Assembly: GCA_964397565.1 (NCBI GenBank)
Contig: CAYNJC010000009.1
Span: 61,551 to 125,550 of the forward strand
Length of the DNA: 64,000 bases
From: JAPLST01 sp964397565
Lineage (GTDB): Bacteria; Auribacterota; UBA3054; JAPLST01
Direction of reading: 5' to 3'
In this document: positions 35,673-45,307 of the stretch, piece after piece
Position numbering within the stretch: position 1 is the first letter of the stretch
Layout of the letters: every line of letters starts with the position of its first letter
Made by a program: the position numbers and the translations under genes
The notes under the pieces: model-generated
Told to the model about the DNA's origin: nothing
Seen by the model: only the letters and a program-made list of their open reading frames with translations
Database searches by the model: none

Positions 35673-36818
35673 GTGAGCACGGACGACGGCGCGTACCGGC
35701 GCCTGCAACAGCATCTTGACCAGCAGGCCGTCGGCTTTCCGGCAACCAAGTCAGGTGCCGATATTCGCTTTCTCAAACAGTTGTTCACGCCGGAGGAAGC
35801 GGCCCTCGCGCTGCATCTGTCTTACAAGCCACTCCCGTTGGACCAGATTGTTGCGCGCGCCCTGCCCGCGTTCTCCGCGGCGCAGGTGCACCCCTTGCTG
35901 GAGCACATGTTCCAGAACGGCGCCATTGCCTGGAAGCAGAAGGACGGACAGGATCACTGGTATCTGATGCCGCTGGTCGTGGGCATGTATGAAGCGCAGG
36001 ATGGCGAGCCAAGCCCCAAATTTCTTGCGGCGGCCGGCGCCTATATGAAGAGCAGGGAATACGGCATGTCGTTCCTGGCCGTCACCCCGTCCCAAATGCG
36101 GACCGTGCCGATCAACGCCAGCATTCCGGTGGAACATCACGTTGCCACCTACGACCAGATCCAGGACATTATCGGGAACGCCACCAGCCCGTTTGCCGTG
36201 CTCAAGTGTATGTGCCGCGCGGCCAGTGCCATCCGCAAAAAACGATGCACCAAAACAGCCCGGGAGGAAACCTGCATCGCCTGGGGCGCCATGGCCGCCA
36301 TGGTCCTGCGCCGCAACCACGGTCGCGAAGTGAGCCGGGAGGAAGCCTTGGCCACGCTCCGGCAAAATGAGGCGGACGGGTTGGTGCTGCAACCCGCGAA
36401 TGCGCAACGACCGGAATTTGTGTGCGCGTGCTGCGGCTGTTGCTGCGGCATGCTTGCTTTCCACAAGATGCTGCCGCATCCGGTTGATTTCTGGACCACC
36501 AACTTTCACGCTGTTGTCGCCCGCGCTGCGTGCTCGGGCTGCGGCATCTGCGTGGCCCGCTGCCAAGTACAGGCGGTTACCCTAACCGGTGCGCCGCGCA
36601 CGGCGCGCACGGCGCGGGTCAATCTCAGCCGTTGCATCGGCTGCGGCCTGTGCGTGCCGACCTGCCCGGCGCATGCGATCCAGTTGGCCGCGAACAAGCG
36701 CCCGATGACGCCGCCGGAAGACGACGAAGCTCTGTCCGCCACAATCATGGCCATGAAGAAGGGCAGGTGGGGGAAAATTGCCATGCTGCTGAAGGTAATC
36801 CTAAGGATGCGGCAGTAA
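35673..36818 (+). CDS. Winged-helix/ferredoxin-type 4Fe-4S protein
   Basis: A 381-aa cytoplasmic protein. The N-terminal 90 residues (FLKQLFTPEEAALALHLSYK onward) look like a winged-helix unit. The middle region contains a Cys-rich patch CACCGCCCGML (about 250-260). The C-terminus has two complete CxxCxxCxxxC clusters (ACSGCGICVARCQ and RCIGCGLCVPTCP). It should carry electrons through two 4Fe-4S clusters, but partners are not in view. GTG 35673 is chosen because earlier in-frame starts lie in the PEP-CTERM gene. It follows that gene by 58 nt. Confidence 0.8.
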   Translation: MSTDDGAYRRLQQHLDQQAVGFPATKSGADIRFLKQLFTPEEAALALHLSYKPLPLDQIVARALPAFSAAQVHPLLEHMFQNGAIAWKQKDGQDHWYLMPLVVGMYEAQDGEPSPKFLAAAGAYMKSREYGMSFLAVTPSQMRTVPINASIPVEHHVATYDQIQDIIGNATSPFAVLKCMCRAASAIRKKRCTKTAREETCIAWGAMAAMVLRRNHGREVSREEALATLRQNEADGLVLQPANAQRPEFVCACCGCCCGMLAFHKMLPHPVDFWTTNFHAVVARAACSGCGICVARCQVQAVTLTGAPRTARTARVNLSRCIGCGLCVPTCPAHAIQLAANKRPMTPPEDDEALSATIMAMKKGRWGKIAMLLKVILRMRQ

Positions 36819-36909
36819 GCAGGTCGGACACGTGGATGCGCTCCGCCGTGCGCGGATAGTTGAAGCAACGCGGAACATGCGCGGACACCACGCGCACCCC
36901 ACCGCAGAC

Positions 36910-39228
36910 TCAGCGGCGCGGCTTATCCGCATCCGCTGGCGCGACTTGTTGGCTGTCCACTTTCACGTGGAAGATCAGAGAACGCTCTTCGTCGAGGCCT
37001 CGAATCGCGATACCATCCTGCATCAATTGCCGCCCGGTTCTTCGTTCCACAATCTTGTCCACCTGTTCCCGGGAAACGTTGTAGGATGCGTCGGGGAGCA
37101 AGTTCATGCAATGCACCGTATAGTCCGCATCGGCTCCGGGCAGGCGAAACACAAATACAAGCGCCTGCGTCCGCCCGGGCATCAGGAATTGGAAGGCGCA
37201 CCAGCGGCTGCCGGCGCCGCTGCGTAGTGGCTGTTCGGTGAGGCGATAAAACGTACCACTCGCAAGGTAGGGTCTGACCGTCTCCTTATAGAAACGAATG
37301 TTGTCAGCTAATCTCGTGCGGACAGAGACCGGGAGGTCCGGCAGGGGCTGAGAGAACCCAAACGCGTGGAGCATTCCGACGCGGAAGTAGTAGTCCAGTC
37401 TTTCAGGTTCGCGGTCGTACTTCGTTAGGTCCAGCGAAGGAAACGCCCCGCGCGTCTGAGACCAAGACCAGTGCAGACAGGCACTGGGCGCCAACATTGT
37501 GGTGGCGCCCCAAATCAGCTGCAGGCTATGGACCGGCATGTCCTGGTCGCTCAAAAAGGAGAAATGCGTGTGCTGTGCGATGCCAAGGTCAGTGCGCAAT
37601 CCCCCGCTCGAACAATTCTCCAAGACAACTTGCGGATGCGCTGCCCTGAATCTGTCGAGTAACCGATAATAGCCCTGATAGTGTTCGTACAGGCCATCGC
37701 CTGATCCGTGTCCGTGGTCCGTCCGGTTGCAGCCCGCACCGATATCCATGTTGTAATCAAGTTTGATCCAATCGCATTGGTAGTCTTGAATCAATGATTC
37801 GAGGATGTTGAAAGCCCATTCTTGGGCATCTGGGTTTCCCAGGCAAATGCAACCGAGGCTTTTCCCGTCGCGCATGGCGACGAGTTCGGGGCGCTGCTGG
37901 CCAAGAGCGGCACGTTTTCCGACTGCCTCGATTTCACACCACAGTCCGAATTTCATGCCCTGCGCGTGAACATAATCAGAGATCTCCCGGATGCCACCCG
38001 GAAAACGTTTCCGGTTGACGGAACTCCAATCACCCCGGTAGTCATACCAGTTGGCGTGGTCGTCAGCGGGACCAAACCAGCCGGCGTCGAGCGTGCAGAT
38101 TTCCACGCCCAGCTCGGCGGCCACATCGACATTCGACGTAAACGTCGCGCTGCTGATGCCCTCATCTTCATAAGGCCACCAATGGTTCCATTCGACCGGC
38201 AAGGATCGTGACAGCTCATTCTGCGGATACCAGTATCCGCGTCCCCATGCGGCCAGATCGAGGCAAGCTTGCTGCGGATTGTCTGCCGCACTTAACACGC
38301 TGACCACGTGCAGTCCTTCCAGTTGTTGTCCCGGCGCCAGTTGTTTGCTGAAGGACCACGGGTTGATCCCCCCGGTGATCAGATAGGTTCCGTCCGCCTG
38401 CGGTTCGAAGCGGTAGATCCAGTTGCCGGACCATGCAATACTGCTGCACAGTTGACCGCCCTGGTCACGCTGGAGCATCATCCACGGATGGGTGTTGCCG
38501 CTGGAACGGCCTTGGATGCCTTCCAGAATCTTTGTGCCGCGCAGGGGCTCTGCCACCGGCGAGAACTCAGCTCCCCATCCGCTGGTGAAGGAATGGAGGG
38601 TGTAGTGCCCGGCAGGGATCCTCTTGCAGAACGTATCAAAGCGCCCGATTTCCAGAGGTGCGTCACCCGTGTTGCGAATGGTGGACCATTGCTCGAGCAC
38701 ACCCGTGTCTCGATAAAACCGGTAACAGGATTCGACCAGCAGCTTCGGCTGATCGCGTTCTGTGATGATCGTGATCTGGATACCACCATCTCGCAGTTCC
38801 GTCGTCTCGCGATGACGGACACGAAAGCCCGGATCGGAACTGAAAAGCAATTCGCCGTTGCAGCCGACAGCGAACTCCGGAGACAGGCCCTTGGCTACCC
38901 AATTGATACCGTCGGCTTTCAGGCCGTAAAAATCAGTTTTCAAGCCGCTATTTGTACTAACGCGGTAGGAAAATGTCTGAGAATCAAAAGGGGTGAGTTC
39001 CATTGCTGCCATGCTCCTTGTAATGTTCTGGCTGATGTTGGGCGACTTGTTGTACGTGCCGGTGGCGATCAGCAACGTGTCGTCGGGAAGGGTGGCGCAA
39101 AGTGCGTTGGTAATGATGAAGTGCGAGCCGCCACTGGTATTATTAGTGACGCTGGGCAGCAGCGGTGCGGTGAGCGCTGAGGTGAGCAGAACAGTGACGA
39201 GGGGACGTTGCAGGCGATTCATATGCAT
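36910..39228 (-). CDS. GH36 alpha-galactosidase, exported (copy 1)
   Basis: A 772-aa retaining alpha-galactosidase-type enzyme. A signal peptide comes first (LVTVLLTSALTAPLL), then a beta-sandwich domain, a TIM barrel starting near WNHWWPYEDEG, and a C-terminal beta domain. The nucleophile is Asp491 in WIKLDYN and the acid/base Asp561 in LSDQD. The export signal points to action in the periplasm or outside. ATG 39228 or the third codon, ATG 39222, could be used. The gene has its own promoter, separate from the large operon upstream. It converges on the ferredoxin-type gene. Confidence 0.9.
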   Translation of the reverse strand: MHMNRLQRPLVTVLLTSALTAPLLPSVTNNTSGGSHFIITNALCATLPDDTLLIATGTYNKSPNISQNITRSMAAMELTPFDSQTFSYRVSTNSGLKTDFYGLKADGINWVAKGLSPEFAVGCNGELLFSSDPGFRVRHRETTELRDGGIQITIITERDQPKLLVESCYRFYRDTGVLEQWSTIRNTGDAPLEIGRFDTFCKRIPAGHYTLHSFTSGWGAEFSPVAEPLRGTKILEGIQGRSSGNTHPWMMLQRDQGGQLCSSIAWSGNWIYRFEPQADGTYLITGGINPWSFSKQLAPGQQLEGLHVVSVLSAADNPQQACLDLAAWGRGYWYPQNELSRSLPVEWNHWWPYEDEGISSATFTSNVDVAAELGVEICTLDAGWFGPADDHANWYDYRGDWSSVNRKRFPGGIREISDYVHAQGMKFGLWCEIEAVGKRAALGQQRPELVAMRDGKSLGCICLGNPDAQEWAFNILESLIQDYQCDWIKLDYNMDIGAGCNRTDHGHGSGDGLYEHYQGYYRLLDRFRAAHPQVVLENCSSGGLRTDLGIAQHTHFSFLSDQDMPVHSLQLIWGATTMLAPSACLHWSWSQTRGAFPSLDLTKYDREPERLDYYFRVGMLHAFGFSQPLPDLPVSVRTRLADNIRFYKETVRPYLASGTFYRLTEQPLRSGAGSRWCAFQFLMPGRTQALVFVFRLPGADADYTVHCMNLLPDASYNVSREQVDKIVERRTGRQLMQDGIAIRGLDEERSLIFHVKVDSQQVAPADADKPRR

Positions 39229-39245
39229 GTGTCTGAGATGGCGGT

Positions 39246-39274
39246 ACTATACCATATCATCCGCGCGCTGTCAA
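39246..39274 (-). promoter_or_regulatory. Promoter of GH36 copy 1
   Basis: On the minus strand: TTGACA (39269-39274), 17-nt spacer, TATAGT (39246-39251). The -35 is inside the 3' end of the TfoX-like gene. The leader would be only 10-17 nt and shows no ribosome site. Confidence 0.75.
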
Positions 39275-39595
39275 CGCGCCCCGTTTCTGTTTGGGAAGCG
39301 GAAGTTCTTGTGCGGTTATCTTGATTAACCCGCTGATCCATGCCCGATCTTCAAATGCATCTGCTATCAAAAAATACAACGTGGCGCCGGGATACGGTGC
39401 AGCTTCAACAACAGTGCCTATATACGCCCTGCCACCTTTGCTTGGTTTTACAAAAAGCTGATTGTCACAAACGAGCGCCACGACTTTCCCGTCACAATAT
39501 AGTGCATACTCACCGAACATTTTTTTGTGAGAAATACATCCGGCGTTTTCCATTTGGTCCACGATAAATTCAACGAAACTTTTATCGGATGCCAT
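39257..39595 (-). CDS. TfoX N-terminal domain protein
   Basis: A 112-aa protein consisting of one TfoX/Sxy N-terminal domain: KKMFGEYALYCDGKVVALVCDNQLFVKP is the usual core, and the Lys/Pro-rich end LPLPKQKRG is also typical. In Haemophilus the full-length TfoX activates competence genes; the role of single-domain forms is unknown. It lies between the UroD operon and GH36 copy 1, with 108 nt before it and a short gap after. Confidence 0.85.
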   Translation of the reverse strand: MASDKSFVEFIVDQMENAGCISHKKMFGEYALYCDGKVVALVCDNQLFVKPSKGGRAYIGTVVEAAPYPGATLYFLIADAFEDRAWISGLIKITAQELPLPKQKRGALTARG

Positions 39596-39703
39596 GGTGC
39601 CCCCGCACGCGAAGAAGTTTTGTGGTGGAGGAACGCAGGTGACTCAACGTCACACATCGGCGACGCGCGTCGGCGCGTACGCTGTCTATGTCTTGTGCGA
39701 TGC

Positions 39704-40843
39704 TCAGACCCGCCCCTTCTCGACGAGTTGTATGATATGCTCGTAGTTGCGCAGCGCCAACGGCGACAGGTGTCTCCCGTACGGACAAGCGGACGGCATC
39801 AAAACAAAGCCCCGACCGGGTGCGGATGTCCCTTCAGCGAGGGCGCGTGTGATTCTTTCCGAGAACTGCTCTGTCGGCAGGGTTTCGATGTCGCTCACTT
39901 CGAGATTACCACAGAGCACCAGGTTCTCCCCGTAGTTGGCGCGCACATAGCCCAGCTCAACGTCGCCCTGTGGCGGCGGCTCAAGGGGATCAAGGGCATC
40001 CGCCCGCATGGCAACAATATCATCCAGAATTGCATTGAGCTTGCCGTGTGAATGAATGCGGGCATAGCCGCCGTGCCTATGAATCACGTCAATCATGGGC
40101 GTGACATAACGGCAGACGTACTCGCGGAACAGGCGCGGGGGCAGATACGGCGGTGCGGCGTACTCCGGGCCATAGATCCGCCACAGGCGTCCGGGCAGCG
40201 CCGTGGCCACCGCTTCTGTCTTTGACAACAAAGGGGCCGCGAAGCGTTCAAGGAGCTTGTGAAACAGCGCCGGCTCGGTCAGCGCGATCACGGTGTATTC
40301 GGCCATGTCAAACAACGACGCTGCCAGGCAGAGCGGATCGGGCGTGTCGATCATCACGATGCCCGTGTCACCCAAGGCGGCCTCCGCATGTATCACCGAT
40401 CGGGTGTCGACGGTGCCGGCCGCAGCCGTGCCGGGGATCTCCAGAAATGCGCGCAGATCATCCACGTTCTTGAGCAGGTGCTCCTCGGTCCAGACGGTGT
40501 TCACGTCGGGATCCTGACGGGTGCGCGAGGTCAAGGTGTGAGCCCCGATGCGGACGCGGCGTACGCTGAAGCGGCTTCCGTCGCGCAGCCAGGTTTGGGT
40601 TTCCGAGATGGACGCAAGGGGGTCGGGTTGGACAGCGGTGTACGCGACGTTGCGCATGACAATGCGATCGGTCTTCTCCCGGGCAAGGTCGATTAGCGGG
40701 CGCCATGAGGGATGGGAATAGATATTGAAAGGGTCGGGGTCGTTGGGATGCTCGTCCAAGCCATTGAGTTCATAAAACGAGACCGCCGGCCGGTCAACCG
40801 GTTCGTGCTGTAATGTGGCCATAAGTCGTTCACGCCGGGTCAT
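39704..40843 (-). CDS. UroD-like protein (paralogue 1, last gene of the operon)
   Basis: A 379-aa TIM-barrel protein of the uroporphyrinogen decarboxylase superfamily, which includes heme enzymes and the Zn methyltransferases MtaA/CmuA. It opens TRRERLMATLQHEPVDRPA, as superfamily members do, and ends with GFVLMPSACPYGRHLS. At the site where MtaA-like enzymes have the Zn ligands it reads HSH (His264, His266), and Cys311 and Cys353 are also available. ATG 40843 has AAGGA 6 nt upstream. No heme or corrinoid genes are near, so a sugar-linked or methyl-transfer role is more likely than heme synthesis. Confidence 0.85.
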   Translation of the reverse strand: MTRRERLMATLQHEPVDRPAVSFYELNGLDEHPNDPDPFNIYSHPSWRPLIDLAREKTDRIVMRNVAYTAVQPDPLASISETQTWLRDGSRFSVRRVRIGAHTLTSRTRQDPDVNTVWTEEHLLKNVDDLRAFLEIPGTAAAGTVDTRSVIHAEAALGDTGIVMIDTPDPLCLAASLFDMAEYTVIALTEPALFHKLLERFAAPLLSKTEAVATALPGRLWRIYGPEYAAPPYLPPRLFREYVCRYVTPMIDVIHRHGGYARIHSHGKLNAILDDIVAMRADALDPLEPPPQGDVELGYVRANYGENLVLCGNLEVSDIETLPTEQFSERITRALAEGTSAPGRGFVLMPSACPYGRHLSPLALRNYEHIIQLVEKGRV

Positions 40844-40868
40844 TGTTTCCTTGCATTGAATAGGCATG

Positions 40869-41669
40869 TTATTTCGCCAAGCCATGAATCAGCTTCATGC
40901 AATGCGTCATGCAGTCTCTTCTCGACCGGCGGGTGTTGTAGACCCCGATGGAGCAGAACCCGCGATAGCCGATGCGGCGCAGTTCGGCGAGAAAGCCCGG
41001 CGTGTCCCAGTGGCCGTCACCAAGGACGTCGCGGTTGGTTTCCGAGAGATGCACATGCGCCAGGATATCCTTGATGCCCGCCAGCGGCGCCAGCATGTCC
41101 TGTTCTTCAATGTTCATGTGAAAGGTGTCCACCATGAGCCGCACGCTCGGCCGGTCAATGCCGCGGACCAGGGCTGCTGCCGCCGCAATCGTCGTGTGGA
41201 AGCTGATCTCGCCGTGGTTGACCGGTTCAAACGCCAGGATTGCCTGCCGCAGCAGGGCATACTCGCCGACCCGGCGCAGGGCGCTGCGGATCCGGGCCTC
41301 GCCGGCAGACCGATCGGGTTCGTCCTTGAAGCGCCCCTGCAGGGATCCCAGCACGATCACGGCATTCCATTGCGCCGCCAGATCCACAAATGACAACAAG
41401 AGCTTCTCCGTCCGCTCGCGGACGGCTTCGTCGGCGGTACACAGGCAGTTGCCGCGGGTCGCGTAGGTTGCGCCGGTCTGGAACGCGCACATAGGCAGGC
41501 CCGCCGCCAACAGGGCCTGCCTGACGCGCTGCTCGTCGAACGCAAGTGGATCGGCGATCTGCAGTTCCACCGCCTCGTAGCCGGCCTGCCTGGCGCACGC
41601 GAGGTCGCCCTCAAATTCGGTCCAATCCCGATACCCCGCCGGATCCGGCAGTACATAGCTGAATTTCAT
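40869..41669 (-). CDS. Sugar phosphate isomerase/epimerase-type TIM barrel
   Basis: A 266-aa member of the AP-endonuclease-2/xylose-isomerase-like superfamily. It opens MKFSYVLPDPAGYRDWTEFEGDLACARQAGYEAVELQI, shown here in two parts: MKFSYVLPDPAGYRDW and GYEAVELQI. Metal-binding residues are expected in AFEPVNHGE, VDTFHMNIEE and HVHLSETNRD, which are the conserved blocks. Members isomerise or epimerise keto sugars and inositols. The start is 5 nt after the upstream SDR gene, and UroD paralogue 1 follows after 25 nt. Confidence 0.88.
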   Translation of the reverse strand: MKFSYVLPDPAGYRDWTEFEGDLACARQAGYEAVELQIADPLAFDEQRVRQALLAAGLPMCAFQTGATYATRGNCLCTADEAVRERTEKLLLSFVDLAAQWNAVIVLGSLQGRFKDEPDRSAGEARIRSALRRVGEYALLRQAILAFEPVNHGEISFHTTIAAAAALVRGIDRPSVRLMVDTFHMNIEEQDMLAPLAGIKDILAHVHLSETNRDVLGDGHWDTPGFLAELRRIGYRGFCSIGVYNTRRSRRDCMTHCMKLIHGLAK

Positions 41670-41674
41670 TGCCG

Positions 41675-42523
41675 TCAATCCCGTCTGGGCAGGCTTGCGC
41701 CGCCGTCCACCAGCAGCGACGTGCCGGTGATGTAGTCCGCCTCGTCGCTGGCCAGGAAGACAAAGGCGTCGGCGCACTGGTCTGGCGTCCCGAACTCGCG
41801 GAGCGGGATCGCCGCCGTGGCCCGTGGTCCGAAATTTGGGTCGGTCTCATAACAGATCCTCGAGAGCCCAGCCAAGATGATGCCGGGCGACACCAGGTTC
41901 ACGCGGATCCCATGAACCGCCAGCTCGTGCGCCATGGCCTTGGCCATGAGCTGAAGCCCAGCCTTGGACACGCCGTAGCAGCAGCCCTCCGGCCACGGCA
42001 TGTCCTGCACCCATGAGCTGTTGAACAGAATCTTGCCGCGCACACCGCGCCGGCACCCCGGCTTCTTCAGCGACTTTTGTTTGACCATGATGCGCGCCGC
42101 GGCCTGCCCCAGATGGAAGTTGCCGGTCAGGTTCAGGTCGAGATGCGCCTGCCACTGGTCCTGCCGGATTTCCAGGAACAGCCCATTCTCCACCATGGCC
42201 GCGTTGCCGATCACGACATCGATCCGCCCGTGGCGTTTCACCACGGCGGCCAGCATGGCGTCGATGGAGGCGCGCGCGCCCGCGTCGCACGGCATGTACT
42301 TGATCGTGCCCACGGCGGCCGCCCCCGCCTTTGGCAGTTTCGCCGCCAGCGCACGGCGCGCCTCCCGCTCGGTGGCGCGTGCGATAGCCGCGCCTTCCTG
42401 CACCGGTTTGCGCCCGGTCATGATCACGGTGGCGCCTTCCTCGCAGCAGCGCCGACACGTGGCCCGGCCGATATCGCCATAGCCCGCAGTGATGACCACC
42501 GTCTTGTTTTTCATGCGATGCAT
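41675..42523 (-). CDS. SDR-family oxidoreductase (copy 1 in operon)
   Basis: A 282-aa short-chain dehydrogenase. The coenzyme loop is AGYGDIGRA and the catalytic Tyr-Lys pair is in CYGVSKAG, preceded by Ser in FNSSW. An insert of about 20 residues (LAAKLPKAGAAAVGT area, about 62-80) is unusual for the family. It should oxidise or reduce a sugar or sugar-acid hydroxyl with NAD(P). ATG 42523 has AGGAG 8 nt before it. It ends 5 nt before the isomerase gene. Confidence 0.88.
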   Translation of the reverse strand: MHRMKNKTVVITAGYGDIGRATCRRCCEEGATVIMTGRKPVQEGAAIARATEREARRALAAKLPKAGAAAVGTIKYMPCDAGARASIDAMLAAVVKRHGRIDVVIGNAAMVENGLFLEIRQDQWQAHLDLNLTGNFHLGQAAARIMVKQKSLKKPGCRRGVRGKILFNSSWVQDMPWPEGCCYGVSKAGLQLMAKAMAHELAVHGIRVNLVSPGIILAGLSRICYETDPNFGPRATAAIPLREFGTPDQCADAFVFLASDEADYITGTSLLVDGGASLPRRD

Positions 42524-42551
42524 ATCCCGGCTCCTGTCGTGTGGGGTTGGC

Positions 42552-43694
42552 TTATTGGGCCCAGCCGCGCTGGCGTGCCTGATAATAAAAAGTCTCCGGA
42601 TCTTCAACTACCTGCCGCAGCAAATCCGAGTAATAGGTGTAGTTCTCCAGCGAGACATCCGGCGGCACGAGGTGATCCACCTGCGGAAAATATCCGCCCT
42701 GCATGCACAGCCACGGCACTTTCGAGAAAACCTCCCGGTCAATGGCATCACGCCCGGCCGCAAGGACCCGTTTATCTATGCCGCCCTGGATAATCAGGTC
42801 GCGCCCGTATTTCTTGCGGGTCGCCAGCGGATCGCACCCGGCCGCGATCTCAAATGGCCTGAGCCCGTTCACGCCGATTTCGAGCCAGAGCGGGATCAGC
42901 GGCTCGTTGTTCCCGTCGCTATCCACAATAATATGCCGCACGCCGTGGCCATGCATGAAATCAACAATCCGCTTGAACCTCGGCAGCATGAATTCACGAT
43001 AGGTGTCCGGCGAACAGAGGGGACCGGCCTTGCCCGCCATATCCTCCCAGAAATAGGCGAAGTCGCACGTGACTGCGCGCAGCACGGGCTCCAGCGTCTT
43101 GATCACAAATTCGGTTATGTGCTCGCACATTTCATGAATCAGTCCCGGATCGTCATAGAACATGTAACTGATCCGCTCGACGCCCATCAAACTCCGGGGC
43201 CAGCCGTACATCGAGCCGCACCAGACGCCCAAGGGGACATGCCGCTGGACTTTCGCCGCGTATGCCGCAAGTTCCGCGCCGTGCGGGGCGCGGCCCGGCG
43301 CATGCGGATCGAGCCGTGGCTTGACGAGTGATTCCCAGTCCGCGCGATTCTTCATCGGGTACGCGATCCATTGCGGCATGGATTGCAGCGGGTCGTTCTT
43401 GAACAGCTTGACGGTGTTGCCCTCCTCGTCGCGGATGACCCAGTGGTCGTTGTCCTGCGAAAGCACCGTCCGCTCCAGCGCCGGAAGAAGATGCGGCCCA
43501 TACTTCCCCTGCATGGCGACGGGCATTTCGTCTTCGTTATCTGTCCGGAAATGGCGGGGCAGGTCCGTTGTTGTCGGAAGGCCCTCCGCGGCCCAACGCT
43601 GCCGCGTTTCATTCCAGGTCCACGGCGGAAGCAGAAAGGCCCGGTCAACCGCGCGGAATTCCGCCGTCGCGAGCCAGCGTTCACGCGGGATCAT
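42552..43694 (-). CDS. UroD-like protein (paralogue 2)
   Basis: A 380-aa UroD-superfamily TIM barrel opening MIPRERWLATAEFRAVDRAF. At the site of the MtaA Zn ligands it has Asp258-Ser-Asp260 (VDSDG), with no Cys there, so any metal site must differ from the other copies. ATG 43694 gives the usual family start; ATG 43724 ten codons earlier is possible. It is aromatic-rich (about 35 Trp, Tyr and Phe). It lies between SDR copies 2 and 1. Confidence 0.85.
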   Translation of the reverse strand: MIPRERWLATAEFRAVDRAFLLPPWTWNETRQRWAAEGLPTTTDLPRHFRTDNEDEMPVAMQGKYGPHLLPALERTVLSQDNDHWVIRDEEGNTVKLFKNDPLQSMPQWIAYPMKNRADWESLVKPRLDPHAPGRAPHGAELAAYAAKVQRHVPLGVWCGSMYGWPRSLMGVERISYMFYDDPGLIHEMCEHITEFVIKTLEPVLRAVTCDFAYFWEDMAGKAGPLCSPDTYREFMLPRFKRIVDFMHGHGVRHIIVDSDGNNEPLIPLWLEIGVNGLRPFEIAAGCDPLATRKKYGRDLIIQGGIDKRVLAAGRDAIDREVFSKVPWLCMQGGYFPQVDHLVPPDVSLENYTYYSDLLRQVVEDPETFYYQARQRGWAQ

Positions 43695-43763
43695 GGGTAC
43701 AGCCCGGCATTGTTGCGCGTCCATTATTCAAGTCGCCCGGCGAAGTTTTTTTCAGGTTCCTGC

Positions 43764-44522
43764 TCAGCGGCCCAGCCAGCCGCCATCGACCACCAGCACG
43801 TGGCCGTCCACATAGTTGCTCGCGTCGCTGGCGAGGAAGAGCAGCGGGCCGACCAGGTCTTCGGGCTTGCCCCAGCGGCCGGCCGGAATGCGCTCCCGGA
43901 TCTTTGGTTCGCGGACTGGATCGTTGATGATGGTGGCGCACATTTCCGTGTCGAAGTAGCCGGGCGCAATGGCGTTCACGTGGATGTTCTTCGCCGCCCA
44001 CTCGTTGGCCAGTGCTTTAGTCAGGCCGACGACGCCGTGCTTGGCGGCCGTGTAGGCCGGAACCGTCCATGCGCCCTGAAAACTCGCCAACGACCCGATA
44101 TTGATGATCTTGCCGCCGCCCTGCTTTTCCATGACGCGGGCCGCCTGTTGCGCCAACTCGAAAACGGCCGTCAGCATCAGACTGATGATCGCGTCCCACT
44201 TGTCCAGGTCGAACTCCATCGCCGGCTGACGATGCTGGATGCCGGCGCCGTTGACCAGAATGTCGAGTCGGCCAAAGCGCTGGACCACCCGGTTCACCAG
44301 TTCGCCGCGTTGCGCACGGTCGGACAGATCGACCCGGAAGTACTCCATCTCGGCGCTGATCGTCGCCATGCGCCGCGCCAGTTCGCTGTAGTCCTCGGCA
44401 ATGTCGGCGACCGCAATGCGGGCCCCGGCCTGCGCCAGGCTCTCAGCCATTGCCAGACACAGCCCGCGCCGGCCGCCGGCCACCAGCGCAACTTTCCCGG
44501 AAAGATCGAACAGGTTGGTCAT
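43764..44522 (-). CDS. SDR-family oxidoreductase (copy 2), KduD-like
   Basis: A 252-aa SDR that resembles 2-deoxy-D-gluconate/KduD-type dehydrogenases in its opening (MTNLFDLSGKVALVAGG) and end (ASNYVDGHVLVVDGGWLGR). The catalytic Tyr-Lys is in AYTAAKHG. The coenzyme loop reads AGGRRGLCLA, where the third Gly of the usual TGxxxGIG is Cys, which may alter cofactor binding. The start codon overlaps the stop of the MBL-fold gene by 4 nt (ATGA). Confidence 0.9.
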   Translation of the reverse strand: MTNLFDLSGKVALVAGGRRGLCLAMAESLAQAGARIAVADIAEDYSELARRMATISAEMEYFRVDLSDRAQRGELVNRVVQRFGRLDILVNGAGIQHRQPAMEFDLDKWDAIISLMLTAVFELAQQAARVMEKQGGGKIINIGSLASFQGAWTVPAYTAAKHGVVGLTKALANEWAAKNIHVNAIAPGYFDTEMCATIINDPVREPKIRERIPAGRWGKPEDLVGPLLFLASDASNYVDGHVLVVDGGWLGR

Positions 44523-45307
44523 GACGTTCTCCGTGGCACCGTCAACCCTTCACCCGGCCTGAGCAGCATCGCGGTGACCGCCGGCGCGAACTGCCGGCAG
44601 GCGTGGAGGAAGCCGGCCGGGTCGCCGGCACCCTGCTCGGCGAACGTCCAGAAGTGGCATGGGATTGCGATGCGCGGCGCGGCCTGCTGCACGAGGCGGG
44701 CGGCGTCAAGGTGATTCATGTTGCCGAAGCCGCCGTTGATGCAGGGAATGACGACATCGGGTCTGAGGTCGAACAGCGGCTTGAAAATGCCGGAACGCCA
44801 TGAGGTGTCGCCCGTGTAGAGGATCCGAACGCCGTCGAAATCCAGCACCAGCGCGAGGGCGGAGGGCGCGAAGTCGCCATGGTCGGCCGGCACCGTGTGG
44901 ACTACCACCGCGTCGAGGTCGTGCACGCGGGCAGGCCGGAGCAGGAACCGGCGGCGCGCAGGGACCCCCGCCTTCTGCAGGCCGGCCGCGCAGCCGGACG
45001 GACCCGCAAAGCGGCAGGCCGGGTTGTTCGCCACGATCACCGGCAGCGCATCCGGATCGAGATGGTCGGTGTGCTCGTGGGACAGCACAACCAGGTCTGC
45101 CGTGACGTCCTCGGCGGCGATCGGCGAGAGGGACAGACGCTTGAATCCATGGAGGCGCTCCACGGCGTCAGATAAATAGGGATCGACATAGACAATCCGG
45201 CCGGCGTGGGTCTTGAAGGCAAATCCGGCCTGGCCCAGCCACCACAGCCGCACGGCGCGGGCCGGCACCCGGCATGCGGCGATTTCATTGGCGAGTCGCG
45301 TTGTCAC
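44519..45307 (-). CDS. Metallo-beta-lactamase-fold hydrolase (UlaG-like)
   Basis: A 262-aa cytoplasmic MBL-fold protein with the metal motif SHEHTDHLDPDAL (HxHxDH) and a second His in HTVPADHGDFAP. The opening WWLGQAGFAFKTHAGRIVYVDPYLSD is seen in UlaG-type lactonases, here split as WLGQAGFAFKT and VYVDPYLSD. A sugar lactonase role would fit an SDR that makes a lactone, but this is inference. The GTG start overlaps the upstream stop by 4 nt (GTGA) and its own stop overlaps the SDR start by 4 nt. Confidence 0.88.
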   Translation of the reverse strand: MTTRLANEIAACRVPARAVRLWWLGQAGFAFKTHAGRIVYVDPYLSDAVERLHGFKRLSLSPIAAEDVTADLVVLSHEHTDHLDPDALPVIVANNPACRFAGPSGCAAGLQKAGVPARRRFLLRPARVHDLDAVVVHTVPADHGDFAPSALALVLDFDGVRILYTGDTSWRSGIFKPLFDLRPDVVIPCINGGFGNMNHLDAARLVQQAAPRIAIPCHFWTFAEQGAGDPAGFLHACRQFAPAVTAMLLRPGEGLTVPRRTS

